Assembly (NCBI GenBank): GCA_021129915.1
Contig: JAJOKI010000067.1
Span: 1 to 13,626, forward strand
Direction of reading: 5' to 3'
Origin: Methanocellales archaeon
GTDB lineage: Archaea > Halobacteriota > UBA148 > JAJOKI01
DNA: 13,626 bases
A model generated the notes under the pieces. It ran no database searches and was not told the origin of the DNA. It was given only the letters and a program-made list of their open reading frames with translations. Numbering within the stretch: the first letter of the stretch is position 1; the number at the start of each line of letters is the position of its first letter. The position numbers and the translations under genes were made by a program. Below are positions 1 through 9,659 of this stretch, in pieces.

Positions 1-264
1 AAAGGCACAATAGGCGGATTGAAAACCCCAGGAGTGGCAGGAGTGGCAACCAGCAAAGGGGTGCTGGTCCATCCCAATGCTACTGGTGCAGAGCTGAAGT
101 TTCTGGAGGATATATTTAACCTGCCGGTGAACACCAGCACCATAAACTATGGGCATAAGTTGATCGGTTCTGCACTGCTGGTAAACTCGAAGGGATATGT
201 GGCCGGGGGAGATACAACTGGGCCCGAATTAGGAAGAATCGAGGAGACTCTTGGTTTTATATGA
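1..264 (+). CDS. eif6: Translation initiation factor aIF6, C-terminal part (5' end outside window)
   Basis: The reading frame is open from the first base and ends at TGA 262-264, giving the last 87 residues of a protein of about 220. aIF6 binds the large ribosomal subunit and keeps it from joining the small subunit; it acts in late 50S maturation and as an anti-association factor. Visible family features are the segment [18 protein letters not shown] near the start, a run reading [20 protein letters not shown], and the closing [13 protein letters not shown]. These match the repeating alpha/beta pentein units of IF6. The TTG at 19 lies inside the protein and is not the start. The next gene, LX, begins 10 bp downstream, in the conserved archaeal order aIF6-LX-pfdA-ftsY. 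Identification is from recognition of the motifs and this order; the missing N-terminus cannot be judged. Confidence 0.93.
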   Translation, partial: KGTIGGLKTPGVAGVATSKGVLVHPNATGAELKFLEDIFNLPVNTSTINYGHKLIGSALLVNSKGYVAGGDTTGPELGRIEETLGFI

Positions 265-274
265 GGTAGCATCT

Positions 275-373
275 ATGAAAAAATACATCGTACAGGGAGA
301 ATTCAAGGCAGGAACGGAATGGGAAAAATTTACGAAGAAGATCGTTAGAATTCATTCGGTAAAAGAGGAATGA
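275..373 (+). CDS. rplX: Ribosomal protein LX (L18a/eL20 family), abnormally short, probably internally deleted
   Basis: A 32-residue ORF starts at ATG 275 after a GAGGT at 263-267 (7-nt spacing). Its first 21 residues, MKKYIVQGEFKAGTEWEKFTK, look like the N-terminus of archaeal LX, a 50S protein, and its place between aIF6 and prefoldin alpha is where LX normally sits. LX proteins are usually about 55-80 residues. The middle, which normally carries a conserved Y-S-x-x-G-S-x-H core, is absent. The last residues, KIVRIHSVKEE, resemble the usual basic/acidic LX tail, so this looks like an in-frame deletion of roughly 25 codons rather than a frameshift. The stop overlaps the first possible start of prefoldin alpha (ATG 370). 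Whether the protein is functional, a pseudogene or an assembly error cannot be told from one sequence. Confidence 0.72.
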   Translation: MKKYIVQGEFKAGTEWEKFTKKIVRIHSVKEE

Positions 374-375
374 GA

Positions 376-777
376 ATGGACAAAGATGAGCTTCAAGATA
401 TCATCGCCATGACAAAAGAATATCAAGCCAGGGCAGGAGTATATCAGCAGCAGCTCGCGCGAATCGACGTCTCGCTGGGTGAGTGCGAGAGTGCCATAAA
501 GACGCTTGAAGAATTGGAGAATAAAAAAGCAGGTGAAGATCTCATGGTTCCAATTGGTGCAGGAGTGTACATGCATGCCACAATAACCCATGTCGATGAT
601 GTCTTGATGGAGCTCGGCGCCAGCATAAGTGCAGAGATGAATATAACCGAGACAAAAGACGCACTGGTGAAGAGAAAAACACAACTGGGCGAAACGTACG
701 AGCGTTTGAGCAAAAGTTTACGCGAAATATACGACGAGATGCAAAAATTACAGATGAAGGCCGCGCAACACAGCTAA
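376..777 (+). CDS. pfdA: Prefoldin subunit alpha
   Basis: Prefoldin alpha is one of two subunits of the cytosolic hexameric jellyfish-shaped chaperone that captures unfolded proteins and passes them to the thermosome. The 133-residue product has two long heptad-rich helices (about residues 1-52 and 92-130) separated by a beta-hairpin region with LMVPIGAGVYMHATI (about 56-70), the classic alpha-type hairpin motif. Two in-frame ATGs exist at 370 and 376. The 376 start is preferred because the GAGGA at 365-369 lies about 6 nt before it but directly abuts 370. The gene follows LX with overlap or a 2-bp gap and precedes ftsY by 11 bp, so it is very likely cotranscribed with the ribosome and SRP genes. 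Confidence 0.93.
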   Translation: MDKDELQDIIAMTKEYQARAGVYQQQLARIDVSLGECESAIKTLEELENKKAGEDLMVPIGAGVYMHATITHVDDVLMELGASISAEMNITETKDALVKRKTQLGETYERLSKSLREIYDEMQKLQMKAAQHS

Positions 778-788
778 AGGGTGAATTG

Positions 789-1703
789 ATGTTCAATGAC
801 CTGAAGAAGACGTTCGGCGCCTTTATAGAGGAAACGAAAGTGTTCCTTATCGAACGTGAATTCATAGTGGATGAAAAGAGCCTGGAAACGCCATTATGGA
901 ACCTCGAACTGGCACTTCTCGAAGGCGATGTCGCACTGCCAGTGGCAGAAGATATTGTCCAATCCGTTAGAACCGAGCTGCTCGGCACGACGAGAAAATG
1001 GCGCACCGATCTCGACGAAATTTTGAAGGATGCGCTGCGCAAAGCAATAGCAGATGTATTTACTGCTAATTGTTTCGATTTTGATGAATATATAGAAAAA
1101 GTCGAAAAACCAGAGAACATCGTTTTTGTGGGGGTCAATGGAACTGGAAAAACGACCACGATTGCAAAAATCGCTCACCATCTGGCAAACGGGGGGTATT
1201 CGGTCATCATGGCATCCGGCGACACGTTTCGCGCTGGAGCGACTGAACAGATAGATAAACATGCCGAACAGCTGGGGATTAAACTGATTAAACATCAGCA
1301 TGGAGCAGACCCTGCTGCAGTGATATATGATGCAATTCAATACGCAAAAGCGCGACAAAAGGATATCGTTCTCTCGGATACGGCTGGGCGCATGCACACG
1401 AATATAAACCTGATGGATCAACTCAAGAAGATATGCAGGGTGACCGACCCGGGTCTGGTCATATTCGTCGATGAAGCCACGGCTGGAAACGACGCTGTCG
1501 AGCGGGCGAAACAGTTCAATGATGCCATCGGCATCAACGGGTCGATTCTGACGAAAGTGGATGTGGACGCAAAAGGGGGAGCTGCGCTTTCAATCGCATT
1601 TATCACAGGAAAACCGATATTGTTTCTTGGAACTGGTCAAAAATATGATGACCTGTCTAAATTCAAACCAGATTGGCTATTAAATCGATTATTTGGAGGA
1701 TAA
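789..1703 (+). CDS. ftsY: Signal recognition particle receptor FtsY
   Basis: FtsY is the SRP-receptor GTPase that docks SRP-ribosome complexes at the membrane. The 304-residue protein holds an N domain (about 1-108) and a G domain: P-loop GVNGTGKT at 115-122, DTFRAGATEQ at 145-154, DTAGR at 197-201 followed by the FtsY-type MHTNINLMDQLKK, and the G4 motif TKVD at 255-258 with AKGGAALS after it. The C-terminus GTGQKYDDLSKF...LLNRLFGG is characteristic. The long acidic A domain of bacterial FtsY is essentially missing, which is common in archaea. ATG 789 is chosen over the adjacent TTG 786 because a GGGTGA at 779-784 sits 4 nt upstream. The stop is 3 bp before srp54, so SRP and its receptor are probably made together. 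Confidence 0.97.
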   Translation: MFNDLKKTFGAFIEETKVFLIEREFIVDEKSLETPLWNLELALLEGDVALPVAEDIVQSVRTELLGTTRKWRTDLDEILKDALRKAIADVFTANCFDFDEYIEKVEKPENIVFVGVNGTGKTTTIAKIAHHLANGGYSVIMASGDTFRAGATEQIDKHAEQLGIKLIKHQHGADPAAVIYDAIQYAKARQKDIVLSDTAGRMHTNINLMDQLKKICRVTDPGLVIFVDEATAGNDAVERAKQFNDAIGINGSILTKVDVDAKGGAALSIAFITGKPILFLGTGQKYDDLSKFKPDWLLNRLFGG

Positions 1704-1706
1704 AGA

Positions 1707-3011
1707 ATGTTTGGGGATCTTGGCAGTTCGTTGCGCGATGTGATTAAAAGGGTCGCCAGGGCCAATAGAATAGATAAGCGCACAATAGATGAAACCGTCA
1801 AGGGCATCCAGCGGGCGCTGTTGCAGGCAGATGTCAATGTCAAACTGGTCATGCAACTCTCATCCAAAATTAGAGAGAGGTCTCTCGATGAGAAACCTGT
1901 GGCAGGAGCGGATCCAAGAGAGCATGTCATAAAGATAGTCTACGAAGAGCTTGTCAAAATCATCGGCGAAGGCGCAGACGTGCCACTGAGCGAGCAGACA
2001 ATATTGATGGTGGGCTTGCAGGGCAGTGGAAAGACCTCCACCGCGGCAAAACTCGCCAGATTTTTCCAGCGGAAGGGGGCGAAGCCAGGTGTGATCTGCG
2101 CCGACACCTACAGACCGGGTGCTTACGAGCAGTTGAAACAGCTGTGTGAACAGATCGATGTGCCATTTTACGGTGAAATAGATTGTTCAAATCCGATTTC
2201 AATCATAAAGAATGGGATGAAAGAACTGGAAAGATGTGAGATTAAAATCGTCGATACCGCCGGGCGCCATGCACTTGAAATGGATTTGATAGAGGAGATG
2301 AAGGATATCCATGAACTCATAAAGCCGAATCAAAAACTGCTCGTCCTCGATGCCTCGATCGGTCAGACCGCGAGCAGGCAGGCCAAGGCGTTCAACGATG
2401 CAATCGGGATCACCGGCGTCATAATAACCAAGATGGATGGTACTGCCAAGGGAGGCGGCGCACTGTCAGCGGTTTCTGAAACCAATTCGCCCATTGCGTT
2501 TATAGGAATGGGAGAAAACGTCGATGACCTGGAGCGATTTGACCCGGATGGTTTCATCTCCAGATTGCTTGGAATGGGAGATATCAAAAGTCTGATTGAG
2601 CGTGCTGAAGAGGTATTATCTCCCGCAGACATGGACGTAAAGTCGATGATGAGGGGGCGCTTTACGTTAAAAGACATGTATAAACAATTGGAGGCCATCG
2701 ACAAGTTTGGTCCTTTAAAGAACATAATGCAGATGCTGCCCTTTGGGATGGAGCTCTCTGACGATTCGTACCAGGTCACAAAGGACAAGCTTGCCCGTTA
2801 CAAGGTAATGATGGATTCAATGACAAATGAAGAACTCGAAGACCCGAAGATTATCGGAAGTTCGCGAATAAAGAGGATCGCACGCGGATCCGGCACTTCT
2901 CTCGAGGATGTGAGGGAATTGCTGAAGTACCATAAAATAATGCAGAAGACGATGAAGGGTCTGCGGGGTGGCAGGTTCCCGATGCAAAAACTGATGAAGA
3001 AGTTTAAGTAA
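1707..3011 (+). CDS. srp54: Signal recognition particle 54 kDa protein
   Basis: SRP54 (archaeal Ffh) binds signal sequences and 7S RNA and, with FtsY, delivers ribosomes to the translocon. The 434-residue protein has the N domain (about 1-90), a GTPase domain with GLQGSGKT at 103-110, [10 protein letters not shown] at 133-142, DTAGR at 183-187 and [10 protein letters not shown] at 241-250, and a methionine-rich M domain from about 300. The M domain contains [14 protein letters not shown] at 385-398, the RNA-binding helix-loop-helix, and finger-region methionines around 333-350. Length is normal for archaea. The start is clear: GGAGGA at 1695-1700 lies 6 nt upstream of ATG 1707. It appears translationally coupled to ftsY, whose stop is 3 bp away. 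Confidence 0.98.
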   Translation: MFGDLGSSLRDVIKRVARANRIDKRTIDETVKGIQRALLQADVNVKLVMQLSSKIRERSLDEKPVAGADPREHVIKIVYEELVKIIGEGADVPLSEQTILMVGLQGSGKTSTAAKLARFFQRKGAKPGVICADTYRPGAYEQLKQLCEQIDVPFYGEIDCSNPISIIKNGMKELERCEIKIVDTAGRHALEMDLIEEMKDIHELIKPNQKLLVLDASIGQTASRQAKAFNDAIGITGVIITKMDGTAKGGGALSAVSETNSPIAFIGMGENVDDLERFDPDGFISRLLGMGDIKSLIERAEEVLSPADMDVKSMMRGRFTLKDMYKQLEAIDKFGPLKNIMQMLPFGMELSDDSYQVTKDKLARYKVMMDSMTNEELEDPKIIGSSRIKRIARGSGTSLEDVRELLKYHKIMQKTMKGLRGGRFPMQKLMKKFK

Positions 3012-3043
3012 AAGACCATAAATAGAAATTAGGAGTAATAAAT

Positions 3044-3223
3044 ATGAAGAAAGAGTTAATGGACATCCTTGCTTGTCCGATATGTAAAGGTGATCTGAAA
3101 TTAGAGGGCGAAGAGAGCGATGGAGAGGTGATAACTGGAACGCTGTACTGCGCGAAATGCGATGAACTCTATCCGATAGAAGATGGCATTCCAAATCTTT
3201 TGCCGCCAGACCTGCGAGATTGA
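3044..3223 (+). CDS. Trm112-like zinc-binding protein
   Basis: This 59-residue protein has two CxxC pairs, CPIC at 11-14 and CAKC at 36-39, and the closing segment YPIEDGIPNLLPPD. That is the pattern of the Trm112/UPF0434 (DUF343) family. In archaea Trm112 is a small activator that forms heterodimers with SAM-dependent methyltransferases acting on tRNA and translation factors; that role is family knowledge, and no partner methyltransferase is visible here. AGGAG at 3031-3035 lies 8 nt upstream of ATG 3044. It starts 32 bp after srp54, so it may share that transcript or begin the biosynthetic operon. The next gene starts 7 bp after its stop. Confidence 0.88.
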   Translation: MKKELMDILACPICKGDLKLEGEESDGEVITGTLYCAKCDELYPIEDGIPNLLPPDLRD

Positions 3224-3230
3224 TGCCGAT

Positions 3231-5412
<2,182 letters not shown>

Positions 5413-5413
5413 T

Positions 5414-6328
5414 ATGGTCAACGTCGAACAGTTCATAGGGCAAAGTATCGAAGATATTGAGAGAGAGGTCAGAGACAATGCTATCATCGCGCTATCCGGT
5501 GGCGTCGACAGTTCTGTATGTGCGGCACTGGCGCACAGGGCTATCGGCGATAGGCTGGTCCCCATATTTGTGGACACCGGCCTGATGCGAAAAGGAGAGG
5601 TTGAGCGAATTCGAAGTACGTTTGGATATATGAATCCCTGCATCATAGATGCGGGCAATCGGTTCCTTGACGCGCTTAAAGGAGTGGTAGACCCAGAAGA
5701 AAAGCGCAAAACCATAGGAGAGATGTTCATCCGTGTCTTTGAGGAGGCTGCAAGAGAGGTGGGTGCGAGCTATTTGATTCAGGGTACGATTTATCCTGAC
5801 CAAATCGAATCAGAAGGCGGCATCAAATCACACCATAATGTAGGCGGACTGCCCACAGAGATTGAGTTCGATAAAATCATAGAGCCGCTGCGCGGTTTGT
5901 ACAAGGACGAGGTGAGGGATGTCGCGCGTGCGCTCGGGTTGCCCCCCGAAATTTGCGAACGAATGCCGTTCCCGGGCCCGGGACTGGCGGTGCGCATCAT
6001 CGGGGGGGTGACCAAAGAAAAATTGGAAATAGTCAGCGAGGCAAATGCAATAGTAGAAGAGGAGTTAGTAAAAGAATTTCATCCCTGGCAGACATTTGCC
6101 GCATTGCTCGAAAAAGGGACTGGTGTGAAGGGCGATCGGCGGATTCATGGATGGATAATTGCGGTGCGCGCTGTTGAATCCAGAGATGGCATGACCGCGG
6201 CACCCCTCGAATTACCCTGGGAGAAGTTGAAAAAGATAGAGGCCAGGATCACCAGCGAAATCCCAAACGTCGCCAGAGTTGTATATGACATAACTCCCAA
6301 ACCACCCGCTACCATTGAGTTTGAATAG
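5414..6328 (+). CDS. guaAb: GMP synthase subunit B (PP-loop ATP pyrophosphatase subunit)
   Basis: This is the synthetase half of the archaeal two-subunit GMP synthase, which adenylates XMP and aminates it to GMP. The 304-residue protein has the PP-loop SGGVDSS at 28-34, [10 protein letters not shown] near 58-67, the XMP-site region with [10 protein letters not shown] and [21 protein letters not shown], and the dimerisation-domain end KPPATIEFE. There is no glutaminase domain; in archaea that is a separate GuaAa subunit, and it is not in this window. ATG 5414 is preferred because the G run at 5403-5408 provides the ribosome binding site; the frame extends upstream inside pyrG, but only out of frame with it. 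Together with pyrG this pairs two glutamine-dependent nucleotide synthases in one transcript. Confidence 0.97.
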   Translation: MVNVEQFIGQSIEDIEREVRDNAIIALSGGVDSSVCAALAHRAIGDRLVPIFVDTGLMRKGEVERIRSTFGYMNPCIIDAGNRFLDALKGVVDPEEKRKTIGEMFIRVFEEAAREVGASYLIQGTIYPDQIESEGGIKSHHNVGGLPTEIEFDKIIEPLRGLYKDEVRDVARALGLPPEICERMPFPGPGLAVRIIGGVTKEKLEIVSEANAIVEEELVKEFHPWQTFAALLEKGTGVKGDRRIHGWIIAVRAVESRDGMTAAPLELPWEKLKKIEARITSEIPNVARVVYDITPKPPATIEFE

Positions 6329-6339
6329 GGGAGATACTC

Positions 6340-7479
6340 TTGAAAGACCTTGTCGAGATGATGGAGAAATATGTATTTCAGACATATGCCCGCCAGCCCA
6401 TCGTGATCGTTGAGGGCAGAGGAGCTGTTGTAAGGGATATGGATGGCAGGGAATACATCGACTGCATAGCAGGTATTGCGGTCAATAACGTCGGCCACTG
6501 TCACCCAAAGGTCGTTTCTGCCATTAAAAAGCAGGCAGAGCTATTGATCCATACCTCCAATATGTATTACACTGAACCGCAGGCTCGACTTGCGGAAAAA
6601 ATAGCGAAGATAACGCCGATGGACCGTGTATTCTTCTGTAATTCTGGCACCGAAGCGGTTGAGGCGGCGTTAAAACTTGCCAGAAGGGCGTCTGGCAAAA
6701 CGGATTTCATAGCAGCCGATGGTTCTTTTCATGGCAGAAGTATGGGTGCATTGAGCGTGACCTCCAAGGAGGAATACCGAAAGCCGTTCGAGCCGTTGAT
6801 ACCCGGTGTTACGTTTGTGCCGTATGACGATGCAGGGGCAATTGATGATGCGATTACGCCAAAGACCGCCGCAGTCATCCTGGAGTCGATTCAAGGAGAG
6901 GGCGGTGTGCGAATTCCCTCTGATGATTATCTCAAAACGGTGAGGGATATCTGCGATGACACGAACACGCTGCTCATCATAGACGAGGTGCAAACCGGAT
7001 TCGGCAGGACCGGAAAGTGGTTTGGATTCGAACACTGGGGAGTGGAACCTGACATAATGACCATGGCAAAGGCGCTGGGCAGCGGATTCCCCATTGGGGC
7101 AATGGCGGCGCGAGAAGAGATGGCTCAAAAGTTTCAGAGAGGCGACCATGCATCTACATTTGGTGGAAGCCCTCTGGCATGCGCGGCAGCGCTGGGGACG
7201 ATTAGCGCACTGGAAGATGGACTAATCAAACAATCGGAGAAGTCTGGAGACTACTTCATCAAAAGGCTGAATGGGCTGAAGCACGATTATATCAGGGAAG
7301 TACGTGGAAAAGGGCTGATGATCGGGATGGAGTTGAATATGAGTGGGGACGCGATCGTCGATAAAGCCAGAGGGAGGGGAGTATTGCTCAACTGCATTTC
7401 CGGTACGGTGCTCAGATTTGTGCCGCCGCTGGTCATCACCAGAGAACAAATCGATAAGGTGGTGGAAGTGCTTGGTTGA
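6340..7479 (+). CDS. argD: Class III aminotransferase, probably acetylornithine aminotransferase
   Basis: A PLP-dependent class III aminotransferase of 379 residues. Key features are DGREYIDCIAGIAVNNVGHCHP at about 35-56, NSGTEAVEAALKLAR at 101-115, FHGRSMGALS, ESIQGEGG at 182-189, IDEVQTGFGRTG with the PLP-pyridine Asp215, and TMAKALGSGFPIG with the Schiff-base Lys244, then STFGGSPLACAA. Length and motifs match ArgD, which converts N-acetylglutamate semialdehyde to acetylornithine in arginine synthesis. Related enzymes (LysW-lysine, ornithine or 4-aminobutyrate aminotransferases) cannot be excluded by eye. The start is TTG 6340, with GGGGAG at 6328-6333 at good spacing; ATG 6358 is a weaker alternative without a proper ribosome binding site. 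It lies 11 bp after guaAb and just before hisC. Confidence 0.86.
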   Translation: MKDLVEMMEKYVFQTYARQPIVIVEGRGAVVRDMDGREYIDCIAGIAVNNVGHCHPKVVSAIKKQAELLIHTSNMYYTEPQARLAEKIAKITPMDRVFFCNSGTEAVEAALKLARRASGKTDFIAADGSFHGRSMGALSVTSKEEYRKPFEPLIPGVTFVPYDDAGAIDDAITPKTAAVILESIQGEGGVRIPSDDYLKTVRDICDDTNTLLIIDEVQTGFGRTGKWFGFEHWGVEPDIMTMAKALGSGFPIGAMAAREEMAQKFQRGDHASTFGGSPLACAAALGTISALEDGLIKQSEKSGDYFIKRLNGLKHDYIREVRGKGLMIGMELNMSGDAIVDKARGRGVLLNCISGTVLRFVPPLVITREQIDKVVEVLG

Positions 7480-7486
7480 GATACGG

Positions 7487-8554
7487 ATGTCCATACAGGA
7501 TATGGGCAAATATGTGCCGAGCAAAACGATAGAAGAAGTGGCAAAACAATACGGGTTTCTTCCAAAAGATGTCATCAAACTGGGGTCGAACGAAAATCCC
7601 ATAGGGCCCAGTCCAAAGGCAGTACAGGCGGTGAAGGATTATGCCAATGCCATCAGCACGTATCCATCTGTGGATGCTGCCGAACTAAGAACTGCACTAG
7701 CTAAATATATCGGTTATCCCGCGGACTATATAGTAACGGGTAATGGAGCGGACGGCGTTCTTGATATCTTGACGCGGATTTTTGTGGAAAGGGGCGATGA
7801 AACCATCATCCCTGTGCCAACGTTTTCCTATTACGAACTTTTCACCCGACTGTGCGACGGGGTTCCGAAATTTGCGCCCAGAGATTCAAACTTTGACGTC
7901 GATATCGATGCGCTGATCAACTCCGTTAGCAGTAAGACTAAAATGATCTTCCTATGCTCGCCCAACAACCCCACTGGGAACCAGATTGGCGAAAGGGATT
8001 TGAAGAAGGTGTTGAATGCCACCGATGCGATGGTCGTAGTGGACGAGGCATATGCGGAATTCGCAGACTCATCGGTTATCGGCCTTGTCAGAGAGCATGA
8101 GAATCTCATTGTCATGCGCACGATGTCAAAGGCATTTGGATTGGCAGGATTGAGGGTAGGTTATGGTGTCCTTCCTCCCTGGATTTTCAAGGAATATATG
8201 AAGGTAGTGCCCGCTTTTAGCGTCAATAAGCTCGGGATAGTTGCTGCAATAGCTGCATTGGACGATAAGAATCATCTTCGGCGGACGATTCAGACCGTGA
8301 AAAATGGCAGGGCGTTTCTCATCGAAAATATTCCGTTTAAGACATATCCGTCGCAGGCTAATTTCGTCCTGGTCGATGTTTCGCGGTTGAGCGCCGTGGA
8401 GGTGTGCGAAGCGCTATTGCGAAAGGGGATAATCGTGCGAGGTTGTGAGTCGTTCAGGGGCGCCGGTGATTCGCTGGTCAGGATAAGTGTGGGCACGATG
8501 GAGCAGAACAGGCGCGTAGTCGAGGGGCTGAATAGTGTCAAGAAAGAAGGTTAA
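7487..8554 (+). CDS. hisC: Histidinol-phosphate aminotransferase
   Basis: A fold-type I aminotransferase of 355 residues. HisC converts imidazole-acetol phosphate and glutamate to histidinol phosphate in histidine synthesis. Visible are LGSNENPIGPSPKA at 32-45, TGNGADGVLD, the PLP-contact CSPNNPTG at 157-164, VVDEAYAEF with Asp186, RTMSKAFGLAGLRVGYG with Schiff-base Lys215, and RISVGTMEQN near the end. The frame is open far upstream inside argD, so the start must be chosen: ATG 7487 is given, but TTG 7472 is a real alternative, since a GGTGGTGGA lies 6-14 nt before it and it would overlap argD by 8 bases. CobD-like threonine-phosphate decarboxylases are related, but no cobalamin gene is nearby. 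No other his gene is in the window. Confidence 0.93.
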   Translation: MSIQDMGKYVPSKTIEEVAKQYGFLPKDVIKLGSNENPIGPSPKAVQAVKDYANAISTYPSVDAAELRTALAKYIGYPADYIVTGNGADGVLDILTRIFVERGDETIIPVPTFSYYELFTRLCDGVPKFAPRDSNFDVDIDALINSVSSKTKMIFLCSPNNPTGNQIGERDLKKVLNATDAMVVVDEAYAEFADSSVIGLVREHENLIVMRTMSKAFGLAGLRVGYGVLPPWIFKEYMKVVPAFSVNKLGIVAAIAALDDKNHLRRTIQTVKNGRAFLIENIPFKTYPSQANFVLVDVSRLSAVEVCEALLRKGIIVRGCESFRGAGDSLVRISVGTMEQNRRVVEGLNSVKKEG

Positions 8555-8556
8555 AA

Positions 8557-8697
8557 ATGATTGACATATTTGGATGGGTTATGGCTGTAGCCAATGTGAT
8601 TTTAAATAAGAAAGTCAAATCAAGATTAATAGAGGGTTTTTTAGAAAAAGAGAGGAGAGTAAAAGGAGGTGTGATGAGTAAAGATGGCAGTTTATGA
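8557..8697 (+). CDS. Small ORF of 46 residues, unknown
   Basis: An ATG 2 bp after the hisC stop opens a 46-residue frame: a short hydrophobic stretch (about 3-17, IFGWVMAVANVILN) followed by a very basic half with KKVKSRL and KERRVKGG. It ends at TGA 8695-8697, overlapping the start of the next gene. I do not recognise it. Upstream is only AGAAGG within hisC as a possible ribosome binding site. A strong GGAGGTG at 8665-8671 lies inside it, 2 nt before an in-frame ATG (8674). It could be a real small amphipathic membrane peptide, a leader coupling translation to the next gene, or chance. It marks the start of the AT-rich island. Confidence 0.35.
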   Translation: MIDIFGWVMAVANVILNKKVKSRLIEGFLEKERRVKGGVMSKDGSL

Positions 8698-9355
8698 ACC
8701 CACATTACAAGTTCTTTTACTTCTTTTTGGAGGAGTTGGTCTTTTGGTAGTGTTGTTTTCTAATATGAAAATAAGTAAAAAAGTAGCGATAGTTGTAACA
8801 GCCATAACACTGATCACTATTGCCAGCTATCTTGTCCCTCCAGAGCCAAAAGGTACAATGTATCTCTCCATAGAGAAGGTAGATTATTACGAGCTATATT
8901 TTGTTTTAGACGAAGAAATGGAAGTTTACCCACTATTCCATTCGATTTTGGACGAAATGGAAGCAGAAGGAAGGGAATATGGTTGGATCCATATACCTTA
9001 TGAAGAATATAAAAATATGGACTTGTATCTTCCTGCTCCTTTTTTCAAATACGAAAGCAATTTTTATGACCACGGTACTGCAATTGGCAGCTATATCATA
9101 GGGCCAGAAGAAGGTGTCCCAGAACCAGCATATCGCTTCGTAAGGGTCTCCATAACCAAGATAGATCATCCATATTTTGTTTTAAGTGAAGAAATAGAGA
9201 CTTATCCATTATTCCGTTCGGCCATAGACAAAATGAAGGCAGAAGAATGTAAAATCGGTCAGGTCGAGATAACTCTTGAAGAAATAGGAAAACTCCCTCC
9301 TTTTGATTATTTTAAATACGAAAGTAATTTTTATGAAATTACTATTGTAGTTTGA
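8684..9355 (+). CDS. Membrane-anchored protein with two tandem copies of a ~70-residue domain, unknown function
   Basis: This 223-residue product starts with two hydrophobic helices (about 7-26 and 33-51), then carries two copies of one domain (about 56-130 and 148-223). Each copy has YFVL-x-EE near its start, then YPLF-x-S with D-x-M-x-AE, then an acidic stretch, and ends with the shared FKYESNFY. By eye, 16 of 25 residues match across the YFVL segment and 8 of 8 in the end motif. The layout resembles archaeal envelope proteins whose short extracytoplasmic repeats end in a [FY]-[IK]-KY-x-x-x-[YF]Y motif; that comparison is tentative. An in-frame TGA at 8675-8677 limits the start to ATG 8684. 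GC is far below the neighbours (35, 28 and 37% in three hand-counted 60-base lines), suggesting transfer or relaxed selection. Confidence 0.72.
   Translation: MAVYEPTLQVLLLLFGGVGLLVVLFSNMKISKKVAIVVTAITLITIASYLVPPEPKGTMYLSIEKVDYYELYFVLDEEMEVYPLFHSILDEMEAEGREYGWIHIPYEEYKNMDLYLPAPFFKYESNFYDHGTAIGSYIIGPEEGVPEPAYRFVRVSITKIDHPYFVLSEEIETYPLFRSAIDKMKAEECKIGQVEITLEEIGKLPPFDYFKYESNFYEITIVV
8918..9345 (+). repeat. Two-copy internal duplication within the membrane protein gene
   Basis: The segments around 8898-8970 and 9175-9247 are similar at the DNA level, not just in protein. Both contain TTTGTTTTA at the left, GAAGAAAT, CCACTATTCC/CCATTATTCC and a shared GCAGAAG. A second matched block, AAATACGAAAG.AATTTTTATGA, occurs at about 9048-9070 and 9314-9336. 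The offset between matching blocks is about 265-277 bp, close to one domain length. This points to an intragenic duplication recent enough to be visible in bases. Confidence 0.7.
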
Positions 9356-9361
9356 GATACA

Positions 9362-9535
9362 TTGACTCATACGGAAAAACTTTATGAAAAATTTGTCCTA
9401 GTGTTAATTTTGAAGGGTTTAATCACCAGCCTTTATTTGTCTCAGATTAAAAAGATAACAATAAAATCTGAAAAATTAGCGCTAGCATGGACACTATTTA
9501 TAACTTTGGCTACGATAGGTTTAATATCGCTTTAA
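9362..9535 (+). CDS. Possible 57-residue hydrophobic ORF, doubtful
   Basis: From TTG 9362 a frame of 57 residues runs to TAA 9533-9535. It holds two hydrophobic stretches (about 11-26, FVLVLILKGLITSLYL, and 38-57, LALAWTLFITLATIGLISL) separated by a basic turn, so it could be a small two-helix membrane protein. It begins 6 bp after the duplicated-domain gene. The start codon is non-ATG, no good ribosome binding site is visible, and AT-rich DNA readily yields hydrophobic frames by chance, so support is weak. I do not recognise it. Confidence 0.25.
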   Translation: MTHTEKLYEKFVLVLILKGLITSLYLSQIKKITIKSEKLALAWTLFITLATIGLISL

Positions 9536-9538
9536 ACT

Positions 9539-9570
9539 ATTTCTTTTTCAAAGTTTAGGTAGATTTTTAC
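9539..9570 (+). terminator. T-rich stretch, possible archaeal terminator
   Basis: Two T-rich runs, ATTTCTTTTTC at 9539-9550 and ATTTTTA around 9564-9570, lie after the last possible ORF of the AT-rich island and before the adenylate kinase gene. Archaeal RNA polymerase stops at oligo-T without needing a hairpin, so this is the likeliest end of the upstream transcript. The rest of the gap to 9659 shows only an AT-rich TATA-like AAAATAAAAG near 9616-9625, which could promote the adenylate kinase gene. Confidence 0.35.
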
Positions 9571-9659
9571 CACACAAAACAAAAGATTCCTATGAGACAT
9601 CATGGCGTTCCTTAGAAAATAAAAGATTGAGAGTCGTGAATTAAAGAGGTGAACAGACC

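Noticed and set aside
542..1159. Long open frame (205 aa) on the minus strand across prefoldin alpha and ftsY
   Set aside because: It overlaps two confident genes, has no recognisable motif and is rich in Ser/Arg, as expected for an antisense shadow.
7343..7486. HisC start far upstream, at 7343
   Set aside because: The extra 48 residues lie inside argD in another frame and do not look like HisC; the family begins near the IRMSIQDMGKYVP region.
8671..8677. GTGATGA resembling a C box of a C/D guide RNA
   Set aside because: No D or D' box (CTGA) lies at a suitable distance and no terminal stem is visible; the motif overlaps a ribosome binding site and ATG.
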